Source: Clostridia bacterium
GTDB lineage: Bacteria; Bacillota; Clostridia; Oscillospirales; CAG-272
Length of the DNA: 64,000 nt
Assembly: GCA_017416185.1 (NCBI GenBank)
Contig: JAFQDF010000022.1
Coordinates: forward strand, 27,153 to 91,152
Direction of reading: 5' to 3'
Positions 53,844-62,306 of the stretch are shown here, one piece after another (position 1 is the stretch's first letter; each line of letters opens with the position of its first letter). Below the pieces are notes generated by a model, which saw only the letters and a list, made by a program, of their open reading frames with translations, was not told where the DNA came from and did not search any database. A program made the position numbers and the translations under genes.

Positions 53844-55423
53844 AGCGTATTGTCTCATTGTTACTTATCATACTCACTCTCCTCACTCTCAGTTCCTGTC
53901 ACGGTGCAAGAGAAAAGAAGGTGTTTGAAATACCCGAGAGCTTCGATGAGGATAAACAGTATGAGATATCCATTTGGGCAAAGAATGATACCAACGTTAC
54001 ACAGGTAAACATCTATAAAGATGCCATCGCCGATTTTGAAGCTCTTTATCCAAATATCAAGGTAAATCTCAGGCTCTATACCGATTACGGCAAGATATAT
54101 AACGATGTTATCACAAATATATCAACAGACACTACACCCAACGTCTGTATTACCTATCCCGACCATATAGCAACTTATTTGACAGGCAAGGATACGGTTG
54201 TTCCTTTGGACGAGCTTTTTCATAACGAAAAGTACGGGCTGGGTGGAAGTGAGCTTAAATTTGAGTCTCCCTCATTTGATGAACTCATACCGCAGTTTAT
54301 CGGTGAATGTGAATTCAACGGACATTATTATGCCGTACCCTATATGAGAAGCACGGAAGCCTGCTATGTCAATAAGACATATGTAGAGAAGCTGGGCTAC
54401 ACACTTCCCGAAACACTTACCTGGGATTTTGTGTGGGAGGTAAGCGAGGCTGCAACAGCCAAGAACTCTGACGGTACCTTCAAGATAAATGGACAGAAGG
54501 TGATGATACCCTTCATATATAAGTCCACCGACAATATGATGATACAGATGTTGAAGCAGAGGAATGCAGACTACTCAACTCCTCTCGGTGAGATTAAGAT
54601 CTTTAACGATACTACCGATGAAATATTGACCGAAATAGCAGGTCATATTGACAGCGGTGCCTTTGATACCTTTAAGCACGCGGGCTATCCGGCAAACTTC
54701 TTGAATGCAGGACAATGTATATTTGCCGTGGATTCAACGGCAGGTGCTACCTGGATGGGCTCGGACGCACCTCTTGTTGATATCGACGAGGATAAGCTTG
54801 TCGATTTTGAAACCGAGGTCATGACCGTACCTCAGTATGATCCCGAAAACCCTGTTATGATATCTCAGGGCCCCTCAATGTGTGTGTTTAACAAATCCGA
54901 TTCAGACGAGGTTCTGGCATCCTGGCTCTTCTGTCAGTTTATGCTGACAAACGAGGTGCAGATAGCATACTCACAGACAGAGGGCTACTGTCCCGTGACG
55001 TTGAAAGCACAGCAAAGTGCTGAATATACCGATTATCTCTCAAGAGCAGGAGAGGATAACGATATGTATTATGACATCAAGCTAAAAGCTACACGGCTTT
55101 TACTTGACAACACGGACAATACCTTTGTTACCCCTGTATTCAACGGCTCAGCCTCGTTGCGTAATGCGGCAGGACAGCTTATCGAAAACGTCAACAAGAC
55201 CGTCAGACGAAAGGAAACCTTTGACGACAAGTATTTAGACGAGCTGGAAGCAGAGATGATTTCTCTCTACCGTCTTGATCAGATAACCACCTCGCAGGGC
55301 AAGGTTACGCTCGGTGCTTTACCGACAGGTTCGGTAATATTGCTATCTTGCATAGTAATATGCTGGATAGGAATTGTTGCATATGTCATAAGGGAGAAAA
55401 TTAAGGCCAAATCTGTCAAATAA
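53840..55423 (+). CDS. Sugar ABC transporter substrate-binding lipoprotein with C-terminal membrane helix
   Basis: A 527-residue family-1 solute-binding protein, GTG start, with a lipobox (TLSSC near residue 19). The fold is recognisable from ISIWAKNDTN near 48, FEALYPNIKVNLRLYTDYG near 70, and AVPYMRSTEACYVNK near 170. It is longer than the usual 420-450 residues and ends with a hydrophobic helix (about 495-517, GSVILLSCIVICWIGIVAYV) followed by a basic tail. It would therefore be anchored at both ends. The carbohydrate bound is unknown. Confidence 0.88.
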   Translation: MKRIVSLLLIILTLLTLSSCHGAREKKVFEIPESFDEDKQYEISIWAKNDTNVTQVNIYKDAIADFEALYPNIKVNLRLYTDYGKIYNDVITNISTDTTPNVCITYPDHIATYLTGKDTVVPLDELFHNEKYGLGGSELKFESPSFDELIPQFIGECEFNGHYYAVPYMRSTEACYVNKTYVEKLGYTLPETLTWDFVWEVSEAATAKNSDGTFKINGQKVMIPFIYKSTDNMMIQMLKQRNADYSTPLGEIKIFNDTTDEILTEIAGHIDSGAFDTFKHAGYPANFLNAGQCIFAVDSTAGATWMGSDAPLVDIDEDKLVDFETEVMTVPQYDPENPVMISQGPSMCVFNKSDSDEVLASWLFCQFMLTNEVQIAYSQTEGYCPVTLKAQQSAEYTDYLSRAGEDNDMYYDIKLKATRLLLDNTDNTFVTPVFNGSASLRNAAGQLIENVNKTVRRKETFDDKYLDELEAEMISLYRLDQITTSQGKVTLGALPTGSVILLSCIVICWIGIVAYVIREKIKAKSVK

Positions 55424-55434
55424 ATCTAAATTAC

Positions 55435-55463
55435 TTGATTTTTTCCATATAAAAGAGTATAAT
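55435..55463 (+). promoter_or_regulatory. Promoter of the acidic lipoprotein gene
   Basis: TTGATT and TATAAT with a 17-nt spacer, beginning 11 bases after the binding-protein stop codon and 46 bases before the next ATG. Confidence 0.78.
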
Positions 55464-55509
55464 ATTTATTGTAATTTCAAATTTCTCACAAGAAAAGGAG
55501 ATTAAGATT

Positions 55510-56286
55510 ATGAAGAAGATTATTGCAATGCTTATGGTTGCAGCTATGGTGTTTGTTTTTGCAGCTTGCGCTACAACAAACGATCCCGAGGTAAAAGAGA
55601 CCGTAAACAACGATGTAGCTGATACCGAAGATGTCGCTGATACCGAAGAGGTTGCAGACGACACTGCTGACGTTATGAGCTATGACGAGTATGTTGCAGC
55701 TGAGCTTGATTCTACCGTTACTGTTGAGACCTACGTACAGGCTAAGCAGGGCTGGTGGGAAAAGGACGGCGTTGGCGTAGCTACCATCTACACTCAGAAC
55801 GAGGAAGGTGCATACTTTATTTACGAGATGCCCTGCTCTGAGGATGACTACAACAACAAGCTCGTTACCGGTGCCAAGATCCGCGTTACAGGTACTAAGG
55901 CTGAGTGGTCCGGCGAGGTTGAGATCACCGATGCTACATATGAGGTTCTTGAAGGCGAGTTTATCGCTGAGGCTAAGGATCTTACCGATAAGCTCGGTAC
56001 TGATGAGCTCATCAACTACCAGAACCAGCTTGCTACCTTCAAGGGTATGACCGTTGAAAAGATCGAGTATAAGAACGGTGAGCCCGGTGATGACATCTAT
56101 GTAACTCTCGGCTACAACGGAGCTTCCTATGATTTCTGCGTAGAGGCTTACCTGACCGGTGCTGACACTGCAGTTTACACCGCAGTAGGTGAACTTAACG
56201 AAGGCGATGTTATCGACGTTGAAGGCTTCGTATACTGGTACGAGGGAGTAAACACCCATATCACTGCAATTAACCTCGCAGCATAA
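55510..56286 (+). CDS. Acidic lipoprotein with OB-fold-like domains
   Basis: A 258-residue lipoprotein: signal peptide with lipobox FAAC near residue 20, an acidic low-complexity linker rich in VADTE-type repeats (about 33-57), then two beta-rich segments (about 60-150 and 165-258) whose alternating strands suggest OB folds (AKIRVTGTKAEW, GDVIDVEGFVYWYEG). It has its own promoter, AAAGGAG site and terminator. I do not recognise a defined function; a surface or ligand-binding role is plausible. Confidence 0.7.
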   Translation: MKKIIAMLMVAAMVFVFAACATTNDPEVKETVNNDVADTEDVADTEEVADDTADVMSYDEYVAAELDSTVTVETYVQAKQGWWEKDGVGVATIYTQNEEGAYFIYEMPCSEDDYNNKLVTGAKIRVTGTKAEWSGEVEITDATYEVLEGEFIAEAKDLTDKLGTDELINYQNQLATFKGMTVEKIEYKNGEPGDDIYVTLGYNGASYDFCVEAYLTGADTAVYTAVGELNEGDVIDVEGFVYWYEGVNTHITAINLAA

Positions 56287-56307
56287 TTTATATTCAAAGT
56301 AACACAA

Positions 56308-56336
56308 AAGCACCGTTTCGACGGTGCTTCTTGTAT
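56308..56336 (+). terminator. Terminator of the acidic lipoprotein gene
   Basis: Nine-base-pair stem AAGCACCGT/ACGGTGCTT with a TTCG loop, then CTTGTATTTT. Its T-rich tail contains the -35 box of the next promoter. Confidence 0.78.
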
Positions 56337-56359
56337 TTTACGGATAAGTATGTTATAAT
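56331..56359 (+). promoter_or_regulatory. Promoter of the SDR gene, overlapping the terminator tail
   Basis: TTGTAT and TATAAT with a 17-nt spacer, 28 bases before the SDR start codon. Confidence 0.75.
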
Positions 56360-56387
56360 GTATTATCAAATTTGTAAAGGTGATGTT

Positions 56388-57161
56388 ATGAAGATTGCAG
56401 TTATAACGGGAGCATCCTCCGGAATCGGCAGGGAATTTGTCAAACAGATAGATTCAGCAGAAGTCCTTGATGAAATATGGCTTATTGCCAGAAGAGAGGA
56501 CAAGCTGAAGGAGATCTCAAAAGAGCTTAAGAACAAGAGCCGTATAGTCCCCCTTGACCTTTTAAGGACAGAAAGCTTTGAAGAATATAAAAGCTTACTC
56601 ACGGATGATATAGAGGTAAGATGTCTTGTAAACGCCTCAGGCTTCGGCAATATGGGCGATTGGTCCGAGATACCTAACGAAGCTCAGATGCAGATGATAG
56701 ACCTTAACGTCAAGGCGCTTGTTACAATGACCAATTACAGTATACCTTATATGAAGAAGGGAAGTATGATACTGCAGATGGGCTCTGCCTCAGTATTTAA
56801 TCCCTTGCCTTATTTCAATATATATGCATCCACTAAAAGCTTTGTAAGGCATTATTCAAGGGCTCTCCACGAGGAACTGAAGCCCTTGGGCATACACGTT
56901 ACCGTGGTTTGCCCCGGTTGGGTGCGTACCGAGTTTTTTGACCATACAAACGATACTAAGGTCAGATATTCTCCAAAGAAATACAGCCCTATGACTGAGG
57001 CAAAGGACGTTGTCCGCCGAGCCCTCAGGCACGCAAGGCGAAATAAGGCGCTGAGTATCTACGGCTGGTTCACCAAAACTCAGCATATACTTGGAAAGCT
57101 CCTGCCACACAGCCTTATTATGAAGATGTGGATGGGTATGCTCAAAGAAGATTCAAAATAA
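56388..57161 (+). CDS. Short-chain dehydrogenase/reductase
   Basis: A 257-residue classical SDR: the cofactor loop TGASSGIG at residues 7-14, NASGFGNMGDW near 83, the serine of MGSASVF near 133, and the catalytic YASTK near 146. The C-terminal extension with basic and hydrophobic stretches suggests a membrane-associated DltE/YohF-like subgroup. ATG 56388 has an AAAGGTGATG site. Substrate unknown; it stands alone between a promoter and terminator. Confidence 0.9.
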   Translation: MKIAVITGASSGIGREFVKQIDSAEVLDEIWLIARREDKLKEISKELKNKSRIVPLDLLRTESFEEYKSLLTDDIEVRCLVNASGFGNMGDWSEIPNEAQMQMIDLNVKALVTMTNYSIPYMKKGSMILQMGSASVFNPLPYFNIYASTKSFVRHYSRALHEELKPLGIHVTVVCPGWVRTEFFDHTNDTKVRYSPKKYSPMTEAKDVVRRALRHARRNKALSIYGWFTKTQHILGKLLPHSLIMKMWMGMLKEDSK

Positions 57162-57166
57162 TTTTT

Positions 57167-57193
57167 AAAACGTCTGCTCAGGCAGACGTTTTC
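57167..57193 (+). terminator. Terminator of the SDR gene
   Basis: Eleven-base-pair stem AAAACGTCTGC/GCAGACGTTTT with a TCAG loop. Confidence 0.85.
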
Positions 57194-57256
57194 TTTGTAG
57201 TAAACGTTATCCTTTATGTGTACTTATTATCAAATACCGATAAAGGAGACCTAACT

Positions 57257-58723
57257 ATGAAAAAGCTGATTTCGATTATTTTTGTTTCCGTTATACTGCT
57301 TGCCGGGGCATTTGCCTTAAGCCTGTCAGCCGAGACTGGGAAATGCGGTGATAACCTTGAGTGGGAATTCTCTCACAATACTCTTGTGATTTCGGGCGTG
57401 GGTGCAATGTACGATTACGAAGACCCAACCGATGCACCCTGGTACAGTATAAAGGAAGGGATACCTTTCGTTATTATAAAGGAGGGCGTAACGACAATAG
57501 GTAAAAACGCATTTTACCACAGTTATTTCAGGGACGTTATAATTCCCGATTCGGTAACTGAAATAAGAGAAGGTGCTTTCACCGGCTGCCGTATGACTTC
57601 TATAAATATAGGTAACGGTGTTAAGGTTATCGGTGAAAAAGCCTTTATGCGTTGTACCACACTTCAGACTCTCAGGTTTGGAGACTCCATTGAAATAATA
57701 GGAAGTGACGCATTCTACGATACGTACAGATTAAAGGATCTGTATATTCCCTCTGTTGACGCTTGGTTCAATATAACCTTTGGCAACAAGCATTCGAATC
57801 CCATACAGTATGCAGAGTCTCTGTATATAAACGGATATGAAGCAAGAAGCATTACCTTTCCCTGGGATCTTACCGACCTCGGCGATTATGCCTTCTACGG
57901 CTGTAAATGTCTTGACGAAATTAAGCTTAATAAAAGACTTGAATCAATAGGTGATTATTGCTTTGATAACACAGAAGCGATAAGCGAGCTAAACCTGCCT
58001 GCAACCCTGAAGGATATAGGCTACGGAGCCTTCCGATACAGCAAGGAATTAAAGAAAATAAACGTTGACGCAGACAATCCTTATTATAAAACACTTGACG
58101 GAGTTTTGTTCAATAAGGAGATGACCACGCTTATAAGATTCCCCATAAACTCTGACCTTAAGGAATATACCGTTCCTCAGGGCGTTGAGTGTATAGGAGA
58201 ATATGCCTTTTATCTTTGTACCTCACCTGAGTCGGTTACCCTCTCGGATTCGGTGCTTGCCATATCTGTGGATGCATTTGATCACTGTACGTCGCTACGC
58301 GAGCTTCACTTCGGCTCGGGACTTGAGTATATTGACGGCGGAGCCTTTTATTACTGTAACTCCCTGAAGGATATTTATATTGAAGATCTGAACAACTGGT
58401 TTGCGATCAATTTCAACGGACTGAAATTGCTATCCGGCAGAAATCTGTACCTGAAAGGAGAGCTTCTCACCGAGCTTGTTATTCCCGATAATATAAAGGC
58501 AATTCCCGAAGACGCATTTTACGGCTGCACTTCTATAGAAAGTATTGTTTTTCACGATGATCTTGAGGAGATAGGAAGAGGTGCCTTTGCATATACCTAC
58601 GTAACAAACGTGAAATTCGAAAAAATATTAAAAGAATCGGCAGCAATGCCTTCAGCACAAATTATATCGGAGAATATATGCTCAATGCCCTTGATTTTTA
58701 CGACAAGTGGGAGTACACGGTGA
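57257..58723 (+). CDS. Leucine-rich-repeat (BspA-type) surface protein, N-terminal part of a frameshifted gene
   Basis: The start ATG with AAAGGAG and a signal peptide (about residues 1-26) is followed by BspA/LRR_5 repeats of about 23 residues: DAFYDTYRLKDLYIP, GAFRYSKELKKINV, AFDHCTSLRELHFGSGLE and others. The repeats run cleanly to VTNVKFEK at 58624; the remaining 33 or so residues of this frame do not look like repeats. From 58621 the -1 frame (codons at 58621, 58624 and so on) continues the repeat with NIKRIGSNAF and then three SLH domains. The original gene was therefore most likely 57257-59514 with a base lost in the A6 run at 58620-58625. Confidence 0.85.
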   Translation: MKKLISIIFVSVILLAGAFALSLSAETGKCGDNLEWEFSHNTLVISGVGAMYDYEDPTDAPWYSIKEGIPFVIIKEGVTTIGKNAFYHSYFRDVIIPDSVTEIREGAFTGCRMTSINIGNGVKVIGEKAFMRCTTLQTLRFGDSIEIIGSDAFYDTYRLKDLYIPSVDAWFNITFGNKHSNPIQYAESLYINGYEARSITFPWDLTDLGDYAFYGCKCLDEIKLNKRLESIGDYCFDNTEAISELNLPATLKDIGYGAFRYSKELKKINVDADNPYYKTLDGVLFNKEMTTLIRFPINSDLKEYTVPQGVECIGEYAFYLCTSPESVTLSDSVLAISVDAFDHCTSLRELHFGSGLEYIDGGAFYYCNSLKDIYIEDLNNWFAINFNGLKLLSGRNLYLKGELLTELVIPDNIKAIPEDAFYGCTSIESIVFHDDLEEIGRGAFAYTYVTNVKFEKILKESAAMPSAQIISENICSMPLIFTTSGSTR

Positions 58724-59514
58724 AGGACGGAACAAGGTTTATAGCGGACGGTGTGTTTGACAACTGCTCCTGCGGTAATCAATTCGGCTGTTACTTTGAT
58801 TATCATTATATCGTGATCCCTAAAAGTGTAACTTCCATAGGGGTAAACAGCTTCAAGGATATGATCATCAGATGCTATAACGGCTCCTATGCTCACGAGT
58901 ATGCAGTGGAAAACAATATCGAATACGAGCTTCTTTTCGGCTTTGATGATATAAAGGAAAACGCCTGGTATTACGATGCGGTAAAATACGTATCGCAAAA
59001 AGGCTATATGAACGGAATGTCAAGGGATATTTTTTCTCCCGCCACAAACCTTACAAGGGAACAGTTCGTACTTATCCTTGCAAACAGAGCGGGGGTCAAC
59101 ACCGATGATTACAAATACACGGACAGCGGCTTTACCGACGTTAAGCTCGGAAAATGGTACAGCGGTGCGGTGACCTGGGCGGTAAGGAGAGGCTACGTCA
59201 GCGGTATGTCTCAATCAAAGTTCGGAACAGGTCAACCTATACAGCGGGCGGCACTTGTGAGAATGTTATATAACTACGCCTCAAAGAACGGAAAAAACAC
59301 AAGCGGCAGATCTGATCTTAATGTCTTTGCAGACGCATCCCTGTATGAAACTGAGGGAAATCTGTGGATGAAGGAGCCTATGGAATGGGCGGTAAACGCA
59401 GGAATAATAAACGGAATCAATAAGGGAGGTGCTCTTATATCAGACCCCAAGGGCTATACGACAAGAGCCCAAACAGCTCAGATTCTTAAACAGTATGACA
59501 GTATCAAGGGATAA
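58678..59514 (+). CDS. C-terminal part of the frameshifted LRR protein, with three SLH domains
   Basis: This frame is open from the frameshift region; ATG 58678 is the first ATG but lacks a ribosome-binding site and cuts into a repeat. It encodes the last leucine-rich repeats (DGTRFIADGVFDNC, VIPKSVTSIGVNSF) and three SLH domains (about 58940-59120, 59126-59310, 59320-59500: IKENAWYYDAV, VKLGKWYSGAV, WMKEPMEWAV). As a separate product it would lack a signal peptide. It is functional only if the two frames are joined, by slippage or because the indel is a sequencing error. Otherwise the locus is a pseudogene. Confidence 0.75.
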   Translation: MLNALDFYDKWEYTVKDGTRFIADGVFDNCSCGNQFGCYFDYHYIVIPKSVTSIGVNSFKDMIIRCYNGSYAHEYAVENNIEYELLFGFDDIKENAWYYDAVKYVSQKGYMNGMSRDIFSPATNLTREQFVLILANRAGVNTDDYKYTDSGFTDVKLGKWYSGAVTWAVRRGYVSGMSQSKFGTGQPIQRAALVRMLYNYASKNGKNTSGRSDLNVFADASLYETEGNLWMKEPMEWAVNAGIINGINKGGALISDPKGYTTRAQTAQILKQYDSIKG

Positions 59515-59543
59515 AAACAAGCCGTATTAAACGGCTTGTTTTT
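59513..59543. terminator. Terminator between the LRR/SLH gene and the AGCS gene
   Basis: Twelve-base-pair stem AAAACAAGCCGT/ACGGCTTGTTTT with an ATTAA loop, bidirectional between converging genes. Confidence 0.9.
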
Positions 59544-59547
59544 ATGC

Positions 59548-61080
59548 TTACTGTTTATTGATTTCAGCCTCTGCCTCGGCCTGGAGCCTTTCATCGTAGG
59601 ATAATATAGGCTTTACGTCCTTACCCTTGACGGTTCTGTCGAGATAGTTCTTTGTTATCTTACGTACCAGACCCGCCATAACGATAACACCGATAAGGTT
59701 GGGTATCATCATAAGACCGTTGAAGGTATCCGAGATGTCCCAGGCAAGGGAGGAGGTCATAACGGCACCGGAGATGGTCATAAGCACGAATATCACCTTA
59801 TATACCTTAACACCCTTTGTACCGAAGAGGTACTCAACAGCCTTTGAGCCGTAGTGAGACCAGCCGAGAACGGTAGTGAAGGCAAAGAGGAACATAGCAA
59901 CGGCAATGAACTTGGAACCGATATTACCCCAGGAGAACACGCTGTTAAAGGCTTCGGATACGAGAGTTGCATCGTTGAGACCTGTAGCATCACAGGTGGT
60001 AAGGTCATATACACCGGAGGTGAGAACAACGAGAGCAGTCATAGTACATACTACGATCGTGTCTGCAAACACCTCAAATATACCCCACATACCCTGCTTT
60101 ACAGGCTCCTTGATGTTGGAGTTGGAGTGTACCATAACGGAGGAACCAAGACCTGCCTCGTTTGAGAAAACACCGCGCTTAAATCCCTGAGTTACGACCT
60201 TGCTGATTATAGCACCAAGGGTACCGCCCACAGCAGCCATAGGCTTGAAGGCTGTAACGAAGATAGCCTTGAACGCAGGAAGGATAGCATCATAGTTTAC
60301 ACCGATGATAACAAGGCTACCGAGAACGAAGAGGACTACCATAAAGGGAACAATTTTTTCTGCTACGTTAGCGATACGCTGAAGACCTCCGATAACGATA
60401 AGACCGGTAAGGAGCATAATTACAAGACCGATTATAACGCTGTAAAGATCGGAAGAGCCTACAGCTACGGAGGAAAGTGCATCTATATGGAATGCAGCCT
60501 CAACGTTTGCAACGATCTTATTGATCTGACCCATATTACCTATACCGAAGGATGCGAGGATAGCAAATATCGCAAAGAGTATTGCGAGAACCTTGGCGAT
60601 GCCGCGACAGCCTTTTTTAGCTCCGAGACCGTCCTCAAGATAGTACATAGCACCGCCTGACCACTCGCCGTCCTTATTACGGCGGCGGAAGTAGATACCG
60701 AGCACGTTTTCGGAATAGTTGGTCATCATACCGAAGAATGCGGCAACCCACATCCAGAATACAGCACCGGGACCGCCTATGCAGATAGCAGCTGCAACAC
60801 CGGCAATATTACCTGTACCGATGGTAGCGGCAAGAGCCGTACAAAGTGCCTGGAAGGGAGAGATAGCACTTTTATCTTTGTTATGTCTGATAACGTCCTT
60901 CTTAAAAAGGCTTCCGAGAGTGTGCTTGAACCAAAGATCGATATGTCCTACTTGGAAAAATGCGGTCAGCACTGTCATTACGATGCCTACGCCTACAAGC
61001 AACCATACACCTGTTTTTGTCCATATAAACGTGTTGATCACATTATTCACGTCTGTCAGGACCTTCATGAATTTTCCCAT
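59548..61080 (-). CDS. Sodium:alanine/glycine symporter (AGCS family)
   Basis: A 510-residue AGCS transporter with about 11 membrane helices. Family signatures are GTGNIAGVAAAICIGGPGAVFWMW near 92-115 (quoted in two parts in practice), YSENVLGIYFR near 127, and the GVFSNEAGLGSS motif near 300. These import alanine or glycine with sodium. A glycine riboswitch followed by a terminator lies in the leader, so glycine is the likely regulated substrate. AAAGGAG precedes the ATG. Length is normal. Confidence 0.95.
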   Translation of the reverse strand: MGKFMKVLTDVNNVINTFIWTKTGVWLLVGVGIVMTVLTAFFQVGHIDLWFKHTLGSLFKKDVIRHNKDKSAISPFQALCTALAATIGTGNIAGVAAAICIGGPGAVFWMWVAAFFGMMTNYSENVLGIYFRRRNKDGEWSGGAMYYLEDGLGAKKGCRGIAKVLAILFAIFAILASFGIGNMGQINKIVANVEAAFHIDALSSVAVGSSDLYSVIIGLVIMLLTGLIVIGGLQRIANVAEKIVPFMVVLFVLGSLVIIGVNYDAILPAFKAIFVTAFKPMAAVGGTLGAIISKVVTQGFKRGVFSNEAGLGSSVMVHSNSNIKEPVKQGMWGIFEVFADTIVVCTMTALVVLTSGVYDLTTCDATGLNDATLVSEAFNSVFSWGNIGSKFIAVAMFLFAFTTVLGWSHYGSKAVEYLFGTKGVKVYKVIFVLMTISGAVMTSSLAWDISDTFNGLMMIPNLIGVIVMAGLVRKITKNYLDRTVKGKDVKPILSYDERLQAEAEAEINKQ

Positions 61081-61098
61081 TTTTCTTCTCCTTTGAAA

Positions 61099-61124
61099 TA
61101 AAAAAAGTTGCTAATAAAGCAACT
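61099..61124 (-). terminator. Terminator downstream of the glycine riboswitch
   Basis: On the minus strand AGTTGC/GCAACT with a TTTATTA-type loop and eight T, placed between the aptamer and the AGCS start codon. It is the likely expression platform (premature termination). Confidence 0.82.
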
Positions 61125-61157
61125 CCGGAAAAACAGCATATATTGAATATATACCAA

Positions 61158-61258
61158 CTCTATCCTTTTGCCTGAGAGATTCGGCATAACAAGCTTTTGT
61201 AACTGTAAGCATCGCTGCGCCTTGCACCTTCGGCACTCATTTAAGAGATTCTCCAGAG
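61158..61258 (-). ncRNA. Glycine riboswitch (single aptamer)
   Basis: The minus strand carries the conserved aptamer core: CTCTGGAGA at the 5' side, TGCCGAAGGTGCAA in the middle, and ATCTCTCAGGCAAAAGG with GATAGAG closing the basal stem (CTCT/AGAG). Only one aptamer is seen. A short AT-rich stem (TATATATTCAATATATG) follows, in the place where single-aptamer versions have a ghost partner. A GC-rich hairpin (CCCGGGCAAACCGGG) precedes it. It controls the AGCS symporter; the direction (on or off) cannot be read with certainty. Confidence 0.93.
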
Positions 61259-61314
61259 CTTCCTCCACTCCCGGTTTGCCCGGGAACTTCACAGGAATTA
61301 TTAACTTTTCAATG

Positions 61315-61343
61315 AGTATATCACATTAATTTACATATTTCAA
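61315..61343 (-). promoter_or_regulatory. Promoter of the riboswitch-AGCS transcript
   Basis: On the minus strand TTGAAA and TATACT with a 17-nt spacer and TGA extended -10, about 55 bases before the aptamer. Confidence 0.8.
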
Positions 61344-61362
61344 TATGTTTTTGCAAAAAAGT

Positions 61363-61391
61363 TTGAATTTTTGCATTATTTGTGTTAGAAT
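61363..61391 (+). promoter_or_regulatory. Promoter of the MgtC-family gene
   Basis: TTGAAT and TAGAAT with a 17-nt spacer and a TGT extended -10, 39 bases before the ATG, divergent from the riboswitch promoter. Confidence 0.75.
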
Positions 61392-61430
61392 ATATTAAAT
61401 AGATGAATACAATGATAGAAGGGTGATAAG

Positions 61431-62123
61431 ATGGATATAATCGTATGGCTTCGTGAGTTTAATATATGGACTTCGCTTATAAGACTTACGCTTGCTTTTA
61501 TCCTTGCCGGTATAGTCGGCTTTGAAAGGGAAAAGAAGGGACACGCGGCGGGTCTGCGTACACATATACTTGTTTGTATGGGTGCGGCGCTTACAACTCT
61601 TACCGGTATATTCTGTGCCGAAACTCTGGGGTTTGGTTCGGATCCGATGCGTATAGGTGCGCAGGTGGTATCCGGTATCGGTTTTATAGGAGCGGGAACG
61701 ATAATGGTAACAAGAGGTACTCACGTCAGAGGACTAACTACAGCGGCGGGTCTTTGGAGCACGGCTGCCATTGGGCTGGCTCTCGGTTCGGGTTTTTATG
61801 AGGGAGCGATTATATGTACTCTTATCATATCTATAGTTATATCCCGTCTTAAGGGTCTCGATCGTATACTTAACAAGCGTAAGAAATATATGGACGTATA
61901 TATAGAGATATGCGGAACAACTAACGTCAATGAGGTTCTTGATATGCTTAGTGAGCTTGGTATAGGTATCAGCGAGATCGATATAAGCGCGCCTAAAAGC
62001 GGCAAGGCAGAAAACGTAGGAGTAAGCTTTGAGCTTTATTCAAAGGGAAAGAATATTCTTACAGAAAAGGAAGTAAGTACACTTATAAGAGAAATTGAGC
62101 ATATCGAGCTCGTTCTTGTTTAA
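61431..62123 (+). CDS. MgtC/SapB-family membrane protein
   Basis: The 230 residues contain an N-terminal MgtC/SapB membrane domain of four to five helices (VGFEREKKGHAAGLRTHILV near 28-47, GIGFIGAGTIM near 83-93, GLTTAAGLWSTAAIGLA near 102-118) and a C-terminal ACT-like cytoplasmic domain (about 150-230). Family members are linked with growth at low magnesium or acid stress, and some affect the ATP synthase; the role here is not evident. AAGGGTG precedes the ATG. No obvious terminator follows. Confidence 0.92.
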   Translation: MDIIVWLREFNIWTSLIRLTLAFILAGIVGFEREKKGHAAGLRTHILVCMGAALTTLTGIFCAETLGFGSDPMRIGAQVVSGIGFIGAGTIMVTRGTHVRGLTTAAGLWSTAAIGLALGSGFYEGAIICTLIISIVISRLKGLDRILNKRKKYMDVYIEICGTTNVNEVLDMLSELGIGISEIDISAPKSGKAENVGVSFELYSKGKNILTEKEVSTLIREIEHIELVLV

Positions 62124-62244
62124 GGACAAGCTATATTTCTGAATTTTATATGTAATTTTGCAAATTATGTAGTAATTTGCCTGTCTTGACTGTACATATA
62201 TATTGAAATCCAATATAAACCTTATGCCAATATATATTGTATTA

Positions 62245-62273
62245 TTGACTTGTTCACATATTTATGCTATACT
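62245..62273 (+). promoter_or_regulatory. Strong promoter of the second SLH protein
   Basis: TTGACT and TATACT with a 17-nt spacer and TGC extended -10, 33 bases before the start codon; GGAGG ribosome-binding site. The combination predicts high expression. Confidence 0.82.
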
Positions 62274-62306
62274 ATTGGCAATAAAGCACTAAACGGAGGT
62301 ATAAAA

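Noticed and set aside
61065..61292. 75-codon minus-strand open frame in the AGCS leader
   Set aside because: It is the glycine riboswitch read as protein.
61578..61600. Short match (GGGTGCGGCG) to the dispersed element, inside the MgtC gene
   Set aside because: Only ten bases match and they encode conserved residues of the protein; coincidence.
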